A DNA stretch of 64,000 bases from Sphaerisporangium album. Lineage in GTDB: Bacteria > Actinomycetota > Actinomycetes > Streptosporangiales > Streptosporangiaceae. The first letter of the stretch is position 1, and every line of letters starts with the position of its first letter. Shown piece by piece: positions 52,602 to 62,715 of this stretch. The translations under genes and the position numbers were made by a program. The notes below the pieces were generated by a model. That model saw only the letters and a program-made list of their open reading frames with translations. It did no database searches and was not told the origin of the DNA. Location: positions 62,001 through 126,000 of the forward strand of contig NZ_QOIL01000014.1 of assembly GCF_003323745.1 (NCBI RefSeq), written 5' to 3'.

Positions 52602-53807
52602 ATGCCGACAGCACTCTTGTTCGCCGTGGACGGCCATCTCGAACCCGGGCTTACCCGCGTGGTCGAGGCCGATCTGCGCAGACAGCTCGACGGGCTCCGC
52701 CTCGACGGCGCGGCCGTCGGCACGGCCTTCGAGGTCCGCGACGCGCGACTGCCCGGGCACCGGGTTCTGGTGCGCCTCACGGCCTTGCCGGCGCCGGGCG
52801 TCGTGGTCGACGACCGGACGTCCTTCGAGTTCTCGGCGGAGGCGAGCCCCCCGGCGGCCCCGGGACCCGGCGCGCCGTCCGTGGAGGTCCCTCCCGAGCT
52901 GGCGCAGTACGCCTCGGTCGTGGTGACCGTGCCGCCGGACGACGCCCAGGCGCTGGCCCGTTCGGCCGCCAGGATCGACGGCCTGCTCGGCATTCCGAAG
53001 GACGCGGTCATCGCGGATGTCGTCTCCCGGCTGCGCGGCCGGGGCTGGCTCGCCGAGTGGAGCCGGCGCCACTACGGCCGCCTGATCCCCGGCGCCGACG
53101 ATGTGCTCCGGTCCACCTCGTTCGTGCTGCTGACCGGCGACCCCGGAACCGGCAAGTCCGTTCTCGTCCACCATCTGCCTCCCGTCGCCGCGCGGCGGCT
53201 GAACCGGCCGGTCCTGTTCGTCCAGCTGAGCGAGCGACTGCGCGGATCCGGCATCCAGGGCAGGGCCGGCACCGATGTGGTCGGCGTCCTCGACGCCATC
53301 GGCCGCATGGCGGAGCGGTACGGCCTGCCCACGGTGGTGTTCCTGGACGAGGCCGAGGCGGTGGCGAGCAGTCGCGGGTCCACCGACGGCAGCTCAGGCG
53401 CGCAGGAGAACGTCGCCGTCGTGGACGCGCTCATCGTCGGCCTCGACCGCGTGTTCGCGCGCACCGACATTCCGGTGGTGTTCGTCATGGCCACGAACCT
53501 GGCGGGCCGGATGGACCCCGCGGTGCTCCGGCGGGCCACGGTGTACCGATTCGAGCGGCCGTCGGCCGCCGACCGCCACGCCATCCTGGTGCGCGCGCTC
53601 GGCGATGCCGTCGACATGGCCGTGCTCGAACAGGTGGCCGCGGCGCTGGAACGTCCCGAACCGCGACTCACCGCGGCCGATCTGCTGAACCAGGTCATCG
53701 TCCGGGCAGTCCGGGAGGCCGCGCATCACGATCGCCCGATCGACCCCGAGCACCTGCTCCACCTGGCCCGCACCGCCGTCGCCACGGCACCGGTGGCCGG
53801 CGGCTGA
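52602..53807 (+). CDS. TRIP13/Pch2-like AAA+ ATPase
   Basis: A 401-residue AAA+ protein from ATG 52602 (GGAG 7 nt upstream). After an N-terminal part of about 165 residues the ATPase core has Walker A GDPGTGKSVL, Walker B VVFLDEAEAVASSR and sensor 1 VFVMATNLAGRMDPAVLRR, followed by the AAA lid (RPSAADRHAILVRAL). The core resembles Trip13 (LIDEVESLAAARK...TTSNITAAIDVAFVDRAD type). TRIP13 extracts the HORMA domain from its closed complex. Here it is in one operon with a HORMA protein and an unknown protein. A 13-bp-stem terminator follows. Confidence 0.85.
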   Translation: MPTALLFAVDGHLEPGLTRVVEADLRRQLDGLRLDGAAVGTAFEVRDARLPGHRVLVRLTALPAPGVVVDDRTSFEFSAEASPPAAPGPGAPSVEVPPELAQYASVVVTVPPDDAQALARSAARIDGLLGIPKDAVIADVVSRLRGRGWLAEWSRRHYGRLIPGADDVLRSTSFVLLTGDPGTGKSVLVHHLPPVAARRLNRPVLFVQLSERLRGSGIQGRAGTDVVGVLDAIGRMAERYGLPTVVFLDEAEAVASSRGSTDGSSGAQENVAVVDALIVGLDRVFARTDIPVVFVMATNLAGRMDPAVLRRATVYRFERPSAADRHAILVRALGDAVDMAVLEQVAAALERPEPRLTAADLLNQVIVRAVREAAHHDRPIDPEHLLHLARTAVATAPVAGG

Positions 53808-53838
53808 CGGCCGGCGCCACCCGGCCCCACAGCCGAAA

Positions 53839-53868
53839 CGGCCCGGCATCGATGGCGATGCCGGGCCG
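53839..53868. terminator. Bidirectional terminator, 13-bp perfect stem
   Basis: CGGCCCGGCATCG (53839-53851), loop ATGG, CGATGCCGGGCCG (53856-53868). It separates the HORMA operon from the convergent glnA1. Confidence 0.85.
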
Positions 53869-53885
53869 CTCCGTGTTTCGGACGG

Positions 53886-55310
53886 TCACACGTCGTAGTA
53901 CAGCTCGAACTCGTGCGGGTGGGGGCGCAGGCGGATCGGGTCGATCTCGTTCTCGCGCTTGTAGGCGATCCACGTCTCGATCAGGTCGGGCGTGAACACG
54001 CCGCCCTCGAGCAGGAACTCGTGGTCGGCCTCCAGCGCGAGCAGCACCTCGGCGAGCGAGCCCGGGACCTGCGGCACCTGGCCGGCCTCCTCGGGCGGGA
54101 GCTCGTAGAGGTCCTTGTCGACCGGAGCCGGCGGCTCGATCTTGTTGCGGATGCCGTCCAGGCCCGCCATGAGCTGCGCGGCGAACGCGAAGTACGGGTT
54201 GCAGGACGGGTCGGGCACCCGGAACTCGATGCGCTTGGCCTTGGGGTTGGACCCGGTGATCGGGATCCGGATGCAGGCCGAACGGTTGCGCTGGGAGTAG
54301 ACCAGGTTGACCGGCGCCTCGTAGCCCGGCACCAGGCGGTGGTAGGAGTTCACCGTCGGGTTGGTGAACGCCAGCAGCGCGGGCGCGTGCTTGAGCAGGC
54401 CGCCGATGTAGTAGCGGGCGGTGTCGGACAGGCCCGCGTAGCCGACCTCGTCGTAGAAGAGCGGCTCGCCGTCCTTCCAGAGCGACTGGTGGCAGTGCAT
54501 GCCGGAGCCGTTGTCACCGAAGATCGGCTTGGGCATGAAGGTCACCGTGTGGCCGTACTCGACCGCGGTGTTCTTGATGATGTACTTGTACAGCATCAGG
54601 TTGTCGGCGGTCCTGAGCAGCGTGCCGAACTTGAAGTCGATCTCGGCCTGGCCGGCGGTGCCCACCTCGTGGTGCTGCATCTCGGTCTCGATGCCCGAGT
54701 CGATCAGCCGGCGCACCATCTCCGAGCGCAGGTCGGTGAAGTGGTCCATCGGCGGGACGGGGAAGTACCCGCCCTTGTACCGCGGCTTGTAGCCGAGGTT
54801 GCCGCCCTCCTGGGCCTTGCCGGTGTTCCAGGCGCCCTCGATGGAGTCGATGTGGTAGAACGACTCGCTGGCGCTGCTGGCGAAGCGCACGTCGTCGAAG
54901 ATGTAGAACTCGGCCTCGGGGCCGAAGTACACCGTGTCGGCGATGCCGGTGCCCTTGAGGTACTCCTCGGCCTTGCGCGCGACGTTGCGCGGGTCGCGGC
55001 TGTAGGCCTCGCCCGTCAGGGGGTCGTGCACGAAGAAGTTGATGATCAGGGTCTTGTGCTGGCGGAACGGGTCCAGCACGGCCGTGGACGGGTCGGGCAG
55101 CAGCAGCATGTCCGACTCGTGGATGGCCTGGAAACCGCGGATCGATGATCCGTCGAACATCAGGCCGTCGGTGAAGACGCCGGCCCCGAAGTTCTCCACG
55201 GGGAACGTGAAGTGGTGCGTCGTGCCCGGCAGGTCGGTAAACCTGACATCGACGAACTGCACCCCTTCGTCCCTGATGTACTTCAGGACATCGTCAGCGG
55301 AGCTGAACAT
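53886..55310 (-). CDS. glnA1: Glutamine synthetase type I-beta (GlnA1)
   Basis: The main ammonium-assimilating GS, 474 residues, a dodecamer in the cytosol. ATG 55310 follows GGGAGGTTGG. Motifs: [22 protein letters not shown], the H-x-H of [20 protein letters not shown] and [14 protein letters not shown]. The adenylylation tyrosine is in [10 protein letters not shown] (near residue 400), so GlnE at 28980 can control it. A complete GlnR box precedes the gene. Nearby lipA, lipB, sucB and lpdA follow the conserved actinobacterial order. Confidence 0.97.
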   Translation of the reverse strand: MFSSADDVLKYIRDEGVQFVDVRFTDLPGTTHHFTFPVENFGAGVFTDGLMFDGSSIRGFQAIHESDMLLLPDPSTAVLDPFRQHKTLIINFFVHDPLTGEAYSRDPRNVARKAEEYLKGTGIADTVYFGPEAEFYIFDDVRFASSASESFYHIDSIEGAWNTGKAQEGGNLGYKPRYKGGYFPVPPMDHFTDLRSEMVRRLIDSGIETEMQHHEVGTAGQAEIDFKFGTLLRTADNLMLYKYIIKNTAVEYGHTVTFMPKPIFGDNGSGMHCHQSLWKDGEPLFYDEVGYAGLSDTARYYIGGLLKHAPALLAFTNPTVNSYHRLVPGYEAPVNLVYSQRNRSACIRIPITGSNPKAKRIEFRVPDPSCNPYFAFAAQLMAGLDGIRNKIEPPAPVDKDLYELPPEEAGQVPQVPGSLAEVLLALEADHEFLLEGGVFTPDLIETWIAYKRENEIDPIRLRPHPHEFELYYDV

Positions 55311-55359
55311 CCAACCTCCCAAGGGCACGGGCTTGCAGACTCGAACGTAGGCCTGTGCC

Positions 55360-55397
55360 GTTTCCGCCCCGTGTCTCGTTTGTTTCACCGGTGTTAA
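55360..55397 (-). promoter_or_regulatory. GlnR box upstream of glnA1
   Basis: On the minus strand the sequence reads TTAAC-N6-GAAAC-N6-GACAC-N6-GAAAC, ending 50 bp before the glnA1 start. This fits the actinobacterial GlnR consensus gTnAc-n6-GaAAc, repeated twice, in all four boxes and all three spacers. GlnR is known to activate glnA1 under nitrogen limitation. Confidence 0.85.
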
Positions 55398-55453
55398 GCG
55401 GAGGGGGGTATGCCGCCGAACGGACCCAGTCGGCTCCCGGCTATCTTACCTGC

Positions 55454-55915
55454 ATGGACAAGCAGCCGAGATGGACCCAGACGTGGATCAGCGGGACCCG
55501 CGCCGCGGGTGTCGATCTCGGGTACCCGGGCGAGCGGCTCGGCCTGCCCGCCGAGGGCAGCGGCTCGGTCGCCAGGTTCGGCAGGCGGTTCGGCGCGGTC
55601 CTGGTCGACTGGTTGATCTGCACCTGGGCCATCGCCCAGGGACTGCTCCGCGCCGACCCCCGCAGCGCCGCGTGGGTCGGGCTCGGCGTCTTCGCCCTGG
55701 AGTACGTGGTGCTCGTCGGCTTCATCGGTATGACCTTCGGCATGAGGCTGTTCGGCATCAGGGTCGCCACCCTGGACGGGGGCGGCCGCCCGCCCTTCGG
55801 TGCCGTCCTGTTGCGCACGCTGCTGCTCTGCCTCGCCGTCCCCGCACTGATCTGGGACCGCGACCAGCGAGGACTCCACGACCGCGCCTCCCGCACCGTC
55901 GTCGTCCGCCTCTGA
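55454..55915 (+). CDS. RDD family membrane protein
   Basis: A 153-residue protein from ATG 55454. The RDD pattern is present: ARFGRRFGAVLVDWLICTW and VGFIGMTFGMRLFGIRVATLD, with IWDRDQRGLHDRASRTVVV at the end. Two or three membrane helices. RDD proteins often act as ion or stress transporters; the role here is unknown. Divergent from glnA1, as in other actinomycetes. Confidence 0.85.
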   Translation: MDKQPRWTQTWISGTRAAGVDLGYPGERLGLPAEGSGSVARFGRRFGAVLVDWLICTWAIAQGLLRADPRSAAWVGLGVFALEYVVLVGFIGMTFGMRLFGIRVATLDGGGRPPFGAVLLRTLLLCLAVPALIWDRDQRGLHDRASRTVVVRL

Positions 55916-55975
55916 GCACGCCCAGGCGCCCGGGCGGTGCCGCCGCCGGCGATCAGCGGCCGGACGCCCGGCCCA

Positions 55976-56806
55976 CTACGTGATGACCCGGCCGCCCGCG
56001 CCGGGCTTCTCGCACGTGAAGATCGCCGTGCCGGGCAGGTGGCGGCCGCGCAGCGGGCTCCAGCCGCCCCACTCGCGGTCGTGGCCCGGCGGCCACTCCG
56101 GCTCCAGCAGCGAGGTCAGTACGAGCCCCGCCCCGACGATCGCCCCCACCCAGTCGCCCAGCGTGCGGTGGTGCTCGACGTAGGACGCCTCGCTGTGCTC
56201 GTCGAACTCGACGTACGGCGCGCGGTCGAAGTAGGACCGGTCGGCGGTCAGCCCGTGCGGCCCCGGATCGTCCGGGAACGCCCAGCGGATCGGATGGGTG
56301 ACCGAGAAGACCAGCCGCCCGCCGGGACGCAGCACCCTGCCGACCTCGGCCAGCACCGCGCCGGCGTCGGCCACGAACGGCAGCGCGCCGTACGCCGAGC
56401 AGGCCAGGTCGAAGGACGCGCCGGCGAACGGGAGCCGCCCCGCGTCGGCCTGGACGACCGGCAGGCGCACGCCGAGCTCCTCGTCGATGCGCCGGGAGTG
56501 CTGGAGCTGACGGCGGGACACGTCGAACGCGGCGACCTCGGCGCCCTGGCCGGCCAGCCACCGGCCGCACTGCCCCGCGCCGCACCCGATCTCCAGCACG
56601 CGCCTGCCCCGCACCTCGCCGAGCAGGTGGACGTCGGCCTCGTCGACCCCTTCGGGGCACCAGACGAAGCCCGCGTCGCGCAGGAAGCCGCCGTGCTCGG
56701 CCTGGTACTCGTCGGCCGCCGAATCCCACCAGCGGCGGCTCGCCAGCACGCTCGACGCCTGGTCCAGCCGGCCGCGCGACACCGCGGCCGACGGGGAGCC
56801 GGACAT
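55976..56806 (-). CDS. Class I SAM-dependent methyltransferase
   Basis: A 276-residue methyltransferase from ATG 56806, which overlaps the upstream stop by one base. Motif I is VLEIGCGAGQCGRWL (about 71-85), motif II AFDVSRRQLQH, and motif III DLACSAYGALPFV with VLAEVGRVLRPGGRLVFSVTHP. The C-terminal part (about 165-276) closes the fold (EHHRTLGDWVGAIVGAGLVL). Substrate unknown. It ends 61 bp from the convergent RDD gene. Translational coupling to DUF4191 is likely. Confidence 0.85.
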   Translation of the reverse strand: MSGSPSAAVSRGRLDQASSVLASRRWWDSAADEYQAEHGGFLRDAGFVWCPEGVDEADVHLLGEVRGRRVLEIGCGAGQCGRWLAGQGAEVAAFDVSRRQLQHSRRIDEELGVRLPVVQADAGRLPFAGASFDLACSAYGALPFVADAGAVLAEVGRVLRPGGRLVFSVTHPIRWAFPDDPGPHGLTADRSYFDRAPYVEFDEHSEASYVEHHRTLGDWVGAIVGAGLVLTSLLEPEWPPGHDREWGGWSPLRGRHLPGTAIFTCEKPGAGGRVIT

Positions 56807-57486
56807 CAGCGCATCTTGCCGCGCGGCATGCGCGCGCCCTTGGGCATCGGGCCCTTGGGCACGGGAAGGGTCTGCGGCAGCGCCCGGAGCCGGTAGTTGA
56901 CCTCCGACACCGCCTGCTTCTTCAGGTTGCGCGGCAGCTTCATCATGTGGCGCTGGAGCTTGTTGAGGGGCACCTGGCCCTCGCCCTCGCCGCACTGGAT
57001 GTCGTACACCGGGACGTCGATCGCCACGCGCTGGACGCGCTTCTTCTCGGCGACCAGCATCTTCTGCACCCGGGCGCCGGGGCCCTCGGACACCAGCACG
57101 ATGCCGGGGTAGCCGACGGCGCGGTGCACGACGTCCTGGTCGCGGGTGACGGCGACGGCCGGGGTGACCTCCCAGTTGCCGCGCATGCTCTGCAGGATCG
57201 CCGCGGCGGCGCCGGGCTGCCCGTCGAGCATGGAGTACTGGGCGCGCTGGGCGAGCTGGCCGAACACGACCATGCCGACCGTCACGGCGACCATGACGCC
57301 GAGGACGATGAGCTGCCACACCAGACCCGTCACGAGCCCGAGGACGACGAATACGGCCAGCGTGGCGAGCGCCGACGCGTAGACGATCGGCATCCCCTTG
57401 GGGTTGGCCTTCTTGATGATCTGAGCGACCATGCGGAGCTGCTTGACGCGCCCCGGGCGGTCTGGGTCTGCGGGCTTGTTGGCCAT
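56806..57486 (-). CDS. DUF4191 membrane protein
   Basis: A 226-residue protein from ATG 57486. Two N-terminal helices (MPIVYASALATLAVFVVLGLV; WQLIVLGVMVAVTVGMVVF) precede a soluble domain (GNWEVTPAVAVTRDQDVVHRAVGYPGIVLVSEGPGARV). The start KQLRMVAQIIKKANPKGMPIVY is typical of DUF4191, which sits next to lipA in many actinobacteria. Function unknown. Confidence 0.85.
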   Translation of the reverse strand: MANKPADPDRPGRVKQLRMVAQIIKKANPKGMPIVYASALATLAVFVVLGLVTGLVWQLIVLGVMVAVTVGMVVFGQLAQRAQYSMLDGQPGAAAAILQSMRGNWEVTPAVAVTRDQDVVHRAVGYPGIVLVSEGPGARVQKMLVAEKKRVQRVAIDVPVYDIQCGEGEGQVPLNKLQRHMMKLPRNLKKQAVSEVNYRLRALPQTLPVPKGPMPKGARMPRGKMR

Positions 57487-57605
57487 GGTTAAAGGATACA
57501 AATGCCGGGCTGAAGAAAGGAAAACGTGATCTGACGCGGGCCGGACCGTGACCGTCGGCGTGGCGGTGCGTGACGGACCCGCCACGCCGCGGCTCGCGGG
57601 AGCCG

Positions 57606-58535
57606 TCAGGCGGTCTGCCGGGCCTCGACGGCCTGCCGGTACAGGCGGCCGGCGCGGTAGGACGAGCGGACCAGCGGGCCGGACATGACCCCGGCGAAGC
57701 CGATGGCCTCGGCCTCCTTCTGGAGCTCGGCGAACTCCTGCGGCTTGACCCAGCGGTCCACGGGGTGGTGGCGTGGGGTCGGGCGCAGGTACTGGGTGAT
57801 CGTCAGCAGGTCGCACCCGGCGGTGCGCAGGTCGCGCATCGCCTCGACGATCTCTTCGCGCTCCTCGCCCATGCCGAGGATGAGGTTGGACTTGGTGACC
57901 AGCCCCGCCTCGTGCGCCATCGTGATGACCTGCAGCGAGCGCTCGTAGCGGAAGGCCGGCCGGATGCGCTTGAAGATGCGCGGCACGGTCTCGATGTTGT
58001 GGGCGAAGACCTCGGGACGGCTGGAGAAGACCTCGTCGAGCTGGTCGCGGTGCCCGTTGAAGTCGGGCACCAGGAGCTCGACGCCGCACCCGGGGACCTG
58101 GGCATGGATCTGCCGCGCGGTCTCGGCGTACAGCCAGGCCCCGCCGTCGGGGAGGTCGTCACGGGCGACGCCGGTGACGGTGGCGTACCGCAGGCCCATC
58201 TGCACGACGGACTCGGCCACGCGGCGCGGCTCGTCCCGGTCGTACTCCTTGGGCTTGCCGGTGTCGATCTGGCAGAAGTCGCAGCGCCGCGTGCACTGGT
58301 CGCCGCCGATGAGGAAGGTGGCCTCGCGGTCCTCCCAGCACTCGGAGATGTTCGGGCAGCCGGCCTCCTGGCAGACCGTGTGAAGACCTTGGTCCTTCAC
58401 GAGGTTCTTGATCTCGTTGAAGTTGGGCCCGTTCCTGAGCCTGGTCTTGATCCACGGGGGCTTGCGCTCGATAGGGGTCTGGCTGTTGCGCACCTCCAGG
58501 CGGAGGAGCTTTCGGCCTTCAGGAGCAACGGTCAC
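57606..58535 (-). CDS. lipA: Lipoyl synthase
   Basis: A 309-residue radical SAM enzyme that inserts two sulfurs into octanoyl-E2. GTG 58535. It has the auxiliary cluster motif [12 protein letters not shown] and the radical SAM motif CTRRCDFC. It ends with the usual [12 protein letters not shown] segment. It modifies the SucB lipoyl domain coded at 61207. Confidence 0.96.
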   Translation of the reverse strand: MTVAPEGRKLLRLEVRNSQTPIERKPPWIKTRLRNGPNFNEIKNLVKDQGLHTVCQEAGCPNISECWEDREATFLIGGDQCTRRCDFCQIDTGKPKEYDRDEPRRVAESVVQMGLRYATVTGVARDDLPDGGAWLYAETARQIHAQVPGCGVELLVPDFNGHRDQLDEVFSSRPEVFAHNIETVPRIFKRIRPAFRYERSLQVITMAHEAGLVTKSNLILGMGEEREEIVEAMRDLRTAGCDLLTITQYLRPTPRHHPVDRWVKPQEFAELQKEAEAIGFAGVMSGPLVRSSYRAGRLYRQAVEARQTA

Positions 58536-58621
58536 GCGTTCAAGCTTACGTCTCCGTCACCGCTGAACCCGACCCGGGACGTCCCCCGTGAACCCGCCCG
58601 CCGCGCCCGGCCGGGCGCCGG

Positions 58622-59347
58622 TCAGAAGCGGCCCGACAGCAGGTCCTCCTCCTGGACGTCGACGCCCTCGGCGCCGAGTGCCTCGGCCAGCCGCTTCTCG
58701 GCGAACGGCAGCACCTCGTCGACCGTCACGCGCCGGCCCGTCTCGGCCGACAGCGAGGTGACCCCGGCGTCGCGGATGCCGCAGGGGACGATGCGGTCGA
58801 ACCAACTGGGGTCGTTGGCGCAGTTGAGCGCGTAGCCGTGCATGGTGACGCCCCGGGCCACACGGATGCCGATCGCGCCGAGCTTGCGGTCGGGAAGGCC
58901 GCGTGCCGGGTCGCGCGCCACCCACACGCCGCTGCGGCCCTCGACGCGCCCCGCCGCCACGCCGAAGTCGGCGCAGACCTGGATCAGCGACTCCTCCAGC
59001 AGGCGGACGTAGGCGATCACGTCGAGCGACCCGGCGAGCCGGATGATCGGGTAGGCGACGAGCTGACCCGGGCCGTGCCAGGTGATCTTGCCGCCGCGGT
59101 CGACGTCGATGACCGGGGTGCCGTCGGCGGGACGTTCCTCGGCGCTGGTGCGCTTGCCCGCGGTGTAGACCGGGGCGTGCTCCAGCATGAGGCACGTGTC
59201 GGGGAGCGCCCCCGCGACCCGCCGGGCATGCACCGCGCGCTGGAGCTCCCAGGCCTGCTCGTAGGGCACGTCGACCCCGAGGCGGACCAGCGCGAGCCTG
59301 CCGGCCCCGCTGCCCGTGGTGCTCTGCTGCTTGGCACGCTCGCTCAC
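58622..59347 (-). CDS. lipB: Lipoyl(octanoyl) transferase
   Basis: A 241-residue protein from GTG 59347. It moves octanoyl from ACP to the E2 lysine. Signs: [43 protein letters not shown] (Lys) and the catalytic Cys in [13 protein letters not shown]. It precedes lipA by 86 bp and the two form a lipoate unit. Confidence 0.95.
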   Translation of the reverse strand: MSERAKQQSTTGSGAGRLALVRLGVDVPYEQAWELQRAVHARRVAGALPDTCLMLEHAPVYTAGKRTSAEERPADGTPVIDVDRGGKITWHGPGQLVAYPIIRLAGSLDVIAYVRLLEESLIQVCADFGVAAGRVEGRSGVWVARDPARGLPDRKLGAIGIRVARGVTMHGYALNCANDPSWFDRIVPCGIRDAGVTSLSAETGRRVTVDEVLPFAEKRLAEALGAEGVDVQEEDLLSGRF

Positions 59348-59367
59348 GGGGCCAGCCTAACGCGAGG

Positions 59368-60105
59368 TCACGTCGTCAGCAGGCGGGGTTCGATCCGGAA
59401 CTCCTTCACATCGCCGTCGTCGCCGCGCTCGATCTTGTACGCGTACCCCTTGGGGTCGATCGTGACGGCCTGGATGAACTCGTGGCCGACGTAATGCAGC
59501 GCGACGCCCTCGTCGGCCGCGTACCCGGCCGGCAGCTCACCCGAGGCGATCGACTCGTGCAGCAGGGCACGGCGCTGCGGGTCGGAGTTGTAGTGGACGC
59601 CGCACGAGTAGGGCAGCAGGCCGAGCCCCTCGGCCCAGGGCCGCAGGACGGGCCCGAACGAGTCGGTGTTGCCGCCCACGTGCCAGCACAGGGCGCCGGC
59701 GCTCTGCCCCGACAGCACCACGCCCGCCCGCCAGGCCTCCTCGAACGCCTCGTCCAGGCCGTGCAGCCGCCACAGGGCCATCAGGTTCGCCACGCTGCCC
59801 CCGCAGACGTAGATGACGTCCTGTTCGAGAATCCAGTCCCTGGGGCTCTCCACGTTGGGCATCGGGAACACCGTGAGATGGCTCAGCTCGGCGTCCCACG
59901 ACCGGAACCCGCCGTACATCTTCAGCAGCCAGTCCGCGTCGTCGCCCGCGGCGGTGCCGACGAGGCCGACCTTCGGGCGGTCCTGCCCGGTCAGGTCCAG
60001 CGCGTAGCGGAGCAGCCCGGTGGCCTCGATGAAGCCGTACCGCGGGGTCGGACGGAACGAACCGCCGCCGATGGCGAGAATGTGGGACTGGCCGAGCCTG
60101 CTCAT
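59368..60105 (-). CDS. Peptidase S51 family protein (peptidase E-like)
   Basis: A 245-residue protein from ATG 60105 with GGAGACGAC before it. It has the S51 nucleophile elbow SGQSAGALCW (Ser about 128), the oxyanion GG (YVCGGSVANL) and a C-terminal strand set. Peptidase E cleaves Asp-Xaa dipeptides; the cyanophycinase branch is an alternative. Between lipB and the TIGR01777 gene. Confidence 0.85.
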   Translation of the reverse strand: MSRLGQSHILAIGGGSFRPTPRYGFIEATGLLRYALDLTGQDRPKVGLVGTAAGDDADWLLKMYGGFRSWDAELSHLTVFPMPNVESPRDWILEQDVIYVCGGSVANLMALWRLHGLDEAFEEAWRAGVVLSGQSAGALCWHVGGNTDSFGPVLRPWAEGLGLLPYSCGVHYNSDPQRRALLHESIASGELPAGYAADEGVALHYVGHEFIQAVTIDPKGYAYKIERGDDGDVKEFRIEPRLLTT

Positions 60106-60201
60106 GTCGTCTCCTGTGCCTTGTCGGGGCGCGGGTGGCGTCGTGCCGATGGCCTCAGGGCCGAGCCACGGCTTCCTCTCCCGCACAACCGGAACGGCAC
60201 C

Positions 60202-61149
60202 CTAGATTATGGCGGCCAACGCCTCGTCGAGACGAGGATGCCGGAACCGGAACCCCATCTCCAGCAGGCGGCGCGGCATCACCCGCTGGCCGATGAGCAC
60301 CCCCTCGTCCGCCAGGCCGCCGAGCGCGGCCCTCAGCGCGAACGCGGGAACGGCGACCGGCATGGTGGGACGGCGCAGCGCGCGGCCGAGGGCCTTGGTG
60401 AACTCGGCGTTGGTGACGGGCGTGGGAGCGGTCAGGTTCACCGGCCCCGACACCGCGGGCTCGGCCATCAGACGCCGGACCGCGCCGATCCAGTCGGCCA
60501 TGGAGATCCACGAGATGTACTGCCGCCCGGAGCCGAGGGGCGCCCCCAGCCCCGCCTTGAAGAGGGGGAGCATCCTGCCGAGGAACCCGCCCTCACGCGT
60601 CAGGACGTGCCCGGTGCGCAGGTGGACGACCCGGACGCCGGCCTCCTCGGCGGGCCCGGTCTCGGCCTCCCAGGACCGGACCAGCCCGGCCAGCCACTGC
60701 CCCGGCGGGCCGTCGCCCGGCTCGCCCGGCGGCTCGGGACGCGTCCCCGGACGGGGCCTGGGCTCGGCGGACTCGTCCACGGGGTGGTCGCCGGTGTCGC
60801 CGTAGACGCCCATGGCCGAGCCGGACAGCAGCACCGCGGGAGGCCGGTCCAGGGACGCGATCGCGGTGGCCAGCGTGCGCGTGCCGTCGACCCGGCTGGC
60901 GACCAGCTCGCGCCGGTAGGCGGGCGTCCACCGCTTGTCGGCGACCCCGGCCCCGGCCAGGTGGACGACGGCCTCGGCCCCCTCCAGCAGCGCGGGGTCG
61001 AGCACGCCTTCGCGGGGGTTCCAGAACGCCTCGTCGGGGGCCGCGGGCGCGCGGCGGACGAGCCTGACGACGGAAAGGCCCTCGTCGCGCAGCGCGCGGA
61101 CGAGGGCCTTTCCTATGAGCCCGGACGAGCCGGTGATCACGACTGCCAT
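60202..61149 (-). CDS. TIGR01777-family NAD(P)-dependent epimerase-like protein
   Basis: A 315-residue SDR protein from ATG 61149. The Rossmann start is VVITGSSGLIGKALVRAL (GxxGxxG); the C-terminal domain is the DUF1731-like ending (PAFALRAALGGLADEGVLIGQRVMPRRLLEMGF). It is regularly beside sucB/lipB in actinobacteria; substrate unknown. Confidence 0.9.
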   Translation of the reverse strand: MAVVITGSSGLIGKALVRALRDEGLSVVRLVRRAPAAPDEAFWNPREGVLDPALLEGAEAVVHLAGAGVADKRWTPAYRRELVASRVDGTRTLATAIASLDRPPAVLLSGSAMGVYGDTGDHPVDESAEPRPRPGTRPEPPGEPGDGPPGQWLAGLVRSWEAETGPAEEAGVRVVHLRTGHVLTREGGFLGRMLPLFKAGLGAPLGSGRQYISWISMADWIGAVRRLMAEPAVSGPVNLTAPTPVTNAEFTKALGRALRRPTMPVAVPAFALRAALGGLADEGVLIGQRVMPRRLLEMGFRFRHPRLDEALAAII

Positions 61150-61206
61150 GCGATCAGCCTATGCGGCGACCGCCCGGCGGACGCGGACCACCGCGCCCCG
61201 GTCGCG

Positions 61207-62682
61207 TCAGGCCAGGCCGAGCTGGGCCTCGAAGCGGCCTTCCTCCAGACGGCGCTTGATCGTCGTCAGGAAGCGGGCGGCGTCGGCGCCGTCGACTAGG
61301 CGGTGGTCGTAGGTCAGCGCGAGGTACACCATCGAGCGGACCGCGATGACCTCGCCCTCGGGCGTGTCCACGACCACCGGGCGCTTGACGACCGCGCCGG
61401 TGCCGAGGATCGCGACCTGCGGCTGGTTGATGATCGGCGTGTCGAACAGCGCGCCGCGGCTGCCGGTGTTGGTCAGCGTGAACGTGCCGCCCGACAGCTC
61501 GTCCGGGCTCACCTTGTTGGTGCGGGTGCGCTCGGCCAGGTCCGCGATCTTGCGGGCCAGGCCGGCCAGGTTGAGGTCGCCGGCGTCCTTGATGACCGCG
61601 GAGGCGAGCCCGCGCTCGGCGTCGACCGCGAAGGCCAGGTGCTCGTGGTCGAAGTAGGTGACCTCGTTGGTCTCGCTATTGATCACCGCGTTCAGCTTGG
61701 GGTGCTGCTTGAGCGCCTCGACCGTGGCCAGGGCGAAGAACGGCGTGAAGCTGAGCTTGACGCCCTCCCGCCGCTGGAAGTCGGCCTTGGCGCGCTCGCG
61801 CAGCCGGGCGATCTTGGTGACGTCGACCTCGACGACCGAGGTGAGCTGCGCGGAGGTCTGCAACGACTCCATCGTGCGCTTGGCGATGGTCTGCCGCATG
61901 CGCGACATCTTCTCGGTGCGCCCGCGCAGCGTGGTGTCGGCCTGGACCGGCTCGGGGGCCGGGGCGGCGGCCTGCGGCGCCGGAGCCGGCGCCGGGGCGG
62001 CCTGAGCCTGGGCCTGGGCCTGCTGCGCCGCCTGGGCCTGCGCCTGGGCGGCCTGCTCGCGCTGGAGACGCGCGGCCTCCAGGACGTCCTGCTTGCGGAT
62101 GCGGCCGCCGACGCCGGTGCCGCTCAGCGAGTCCAGGTCGACGCCGTGCTCGCCGGCCAGCTTGCGCACCAGCGGCGTGACGTACGGGCTCTCGCCGGAG
62201 GTCGCCGGCGCGGAGGGCGCGATCGGCGACAGGGCGGCGGTCGCGGGGGCCTGCTGCTGGACCTGCGGCCTCGGCGGCTGCGGCGCGGGCTGCGGCGGCT
62301 GCGGGATCGAGGACACAGGAGCGGGAGCCGGAGCGGGCTCGGGCTGCGGCGCCGGGGCCGCCTTGGCCTGCTCGGGCTCGGGAGCGGGCTCGGGCTCCGC
62401 CTGCGGCTCGGCCTGCGCGGGAGCCGCGGCACCGCCCGCCGCGCCGTTCTGGTCGATGACGGCCAGCTCGGCGCCGACCTCGACGGTCTCGTCCTCGGCG
62501 ACGACGATCTTGGTCAGGACGCCCGCGGACGGGGAGGGGATCTCGGTGTCGACCTTGTCGGTGGAGACCTCGAGCAACGGCTCGTCGGTCTCGACGTGGT
62601 CCCCCTCCTTCTTCAACCAGCGGGTGACGGTGCCCTCGGTCACGCTCTCGCCGAGCTGGGGCATGGTTACGGAAACCGGCAT
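61207..62682 (-). CDS. sucB: Dihydrolipoamide acyltransferase (E2) of 2-oxoglutarate-type complex
   Basis: A 491-residue E2 from ATG 62682. It has one lipoyl domain ([18 protein letters not shown], lipoylated Lys about 43), then a long Ala/Pro/Glu/Gln linker, a peripheral-subunit domain ([33 protein letters not shown], about 165-200), and the catalytic domain with [14 protein letters not shown] (H-x3-D). Many actinobacterial homologues carry two lipoyl domains; this one carries one. It is next to lpdA (E3), lipA and lipB. Confidence 0.93.
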   Translation of the reverse strand: MPVSVTMPQLGESVTEGTVTRWLKKEGDHVETDEPLLEVSTDKVDTEIPSPSAGVLTKIVVAEDETVEVGAELAVIDQNGAAGGAAAPAQAEPQAEPEPAPEPEQAKAAPAPQPEPAPAPAPVSSIPQPPQPAPQPPRPQVQQQAPATAALSPIAPSAPATSGESPYVTPLVRKLAGEHGVDLDSLSGTGVGGRIRKQDVLEAARLQREQAAQAQAQAAQQAQAQAQAAPAPAPAPQAAAPAPEPVQADTTLRGRTEKMSRMRQTIAKRTMESLQTSAQLTSVVEVDVTKIARLRERAKADFQRREGVKLSFTPFFALATVEALKQHPKLNAVINSETNEVTYFDHEHLAFAVDAERGLASAVIKDAGDLNLAGLARKIADLAERTRTNKVSPDELSGGTFTLTNTGSRGALFDTPIINQPQVAILGTGAVVKRPVVVDTPEGEVIAVRSMVYLALTYDHRLVDGADAARFLTTIKRRLEEGRFEAQLGLA

Positions 62683-62715
62683 GGTGTCGTCTTCTCTCGC
62701 GTTTCCTGTGAGGGC

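Noticed and set aside
51423-53807. Calling this operon type III CBASS
   Set aside because: There is no CD-NTase and no recognisable cyclic-nucleotide effector in the operon or window; only the HORMA and TRIP13 parts are present.
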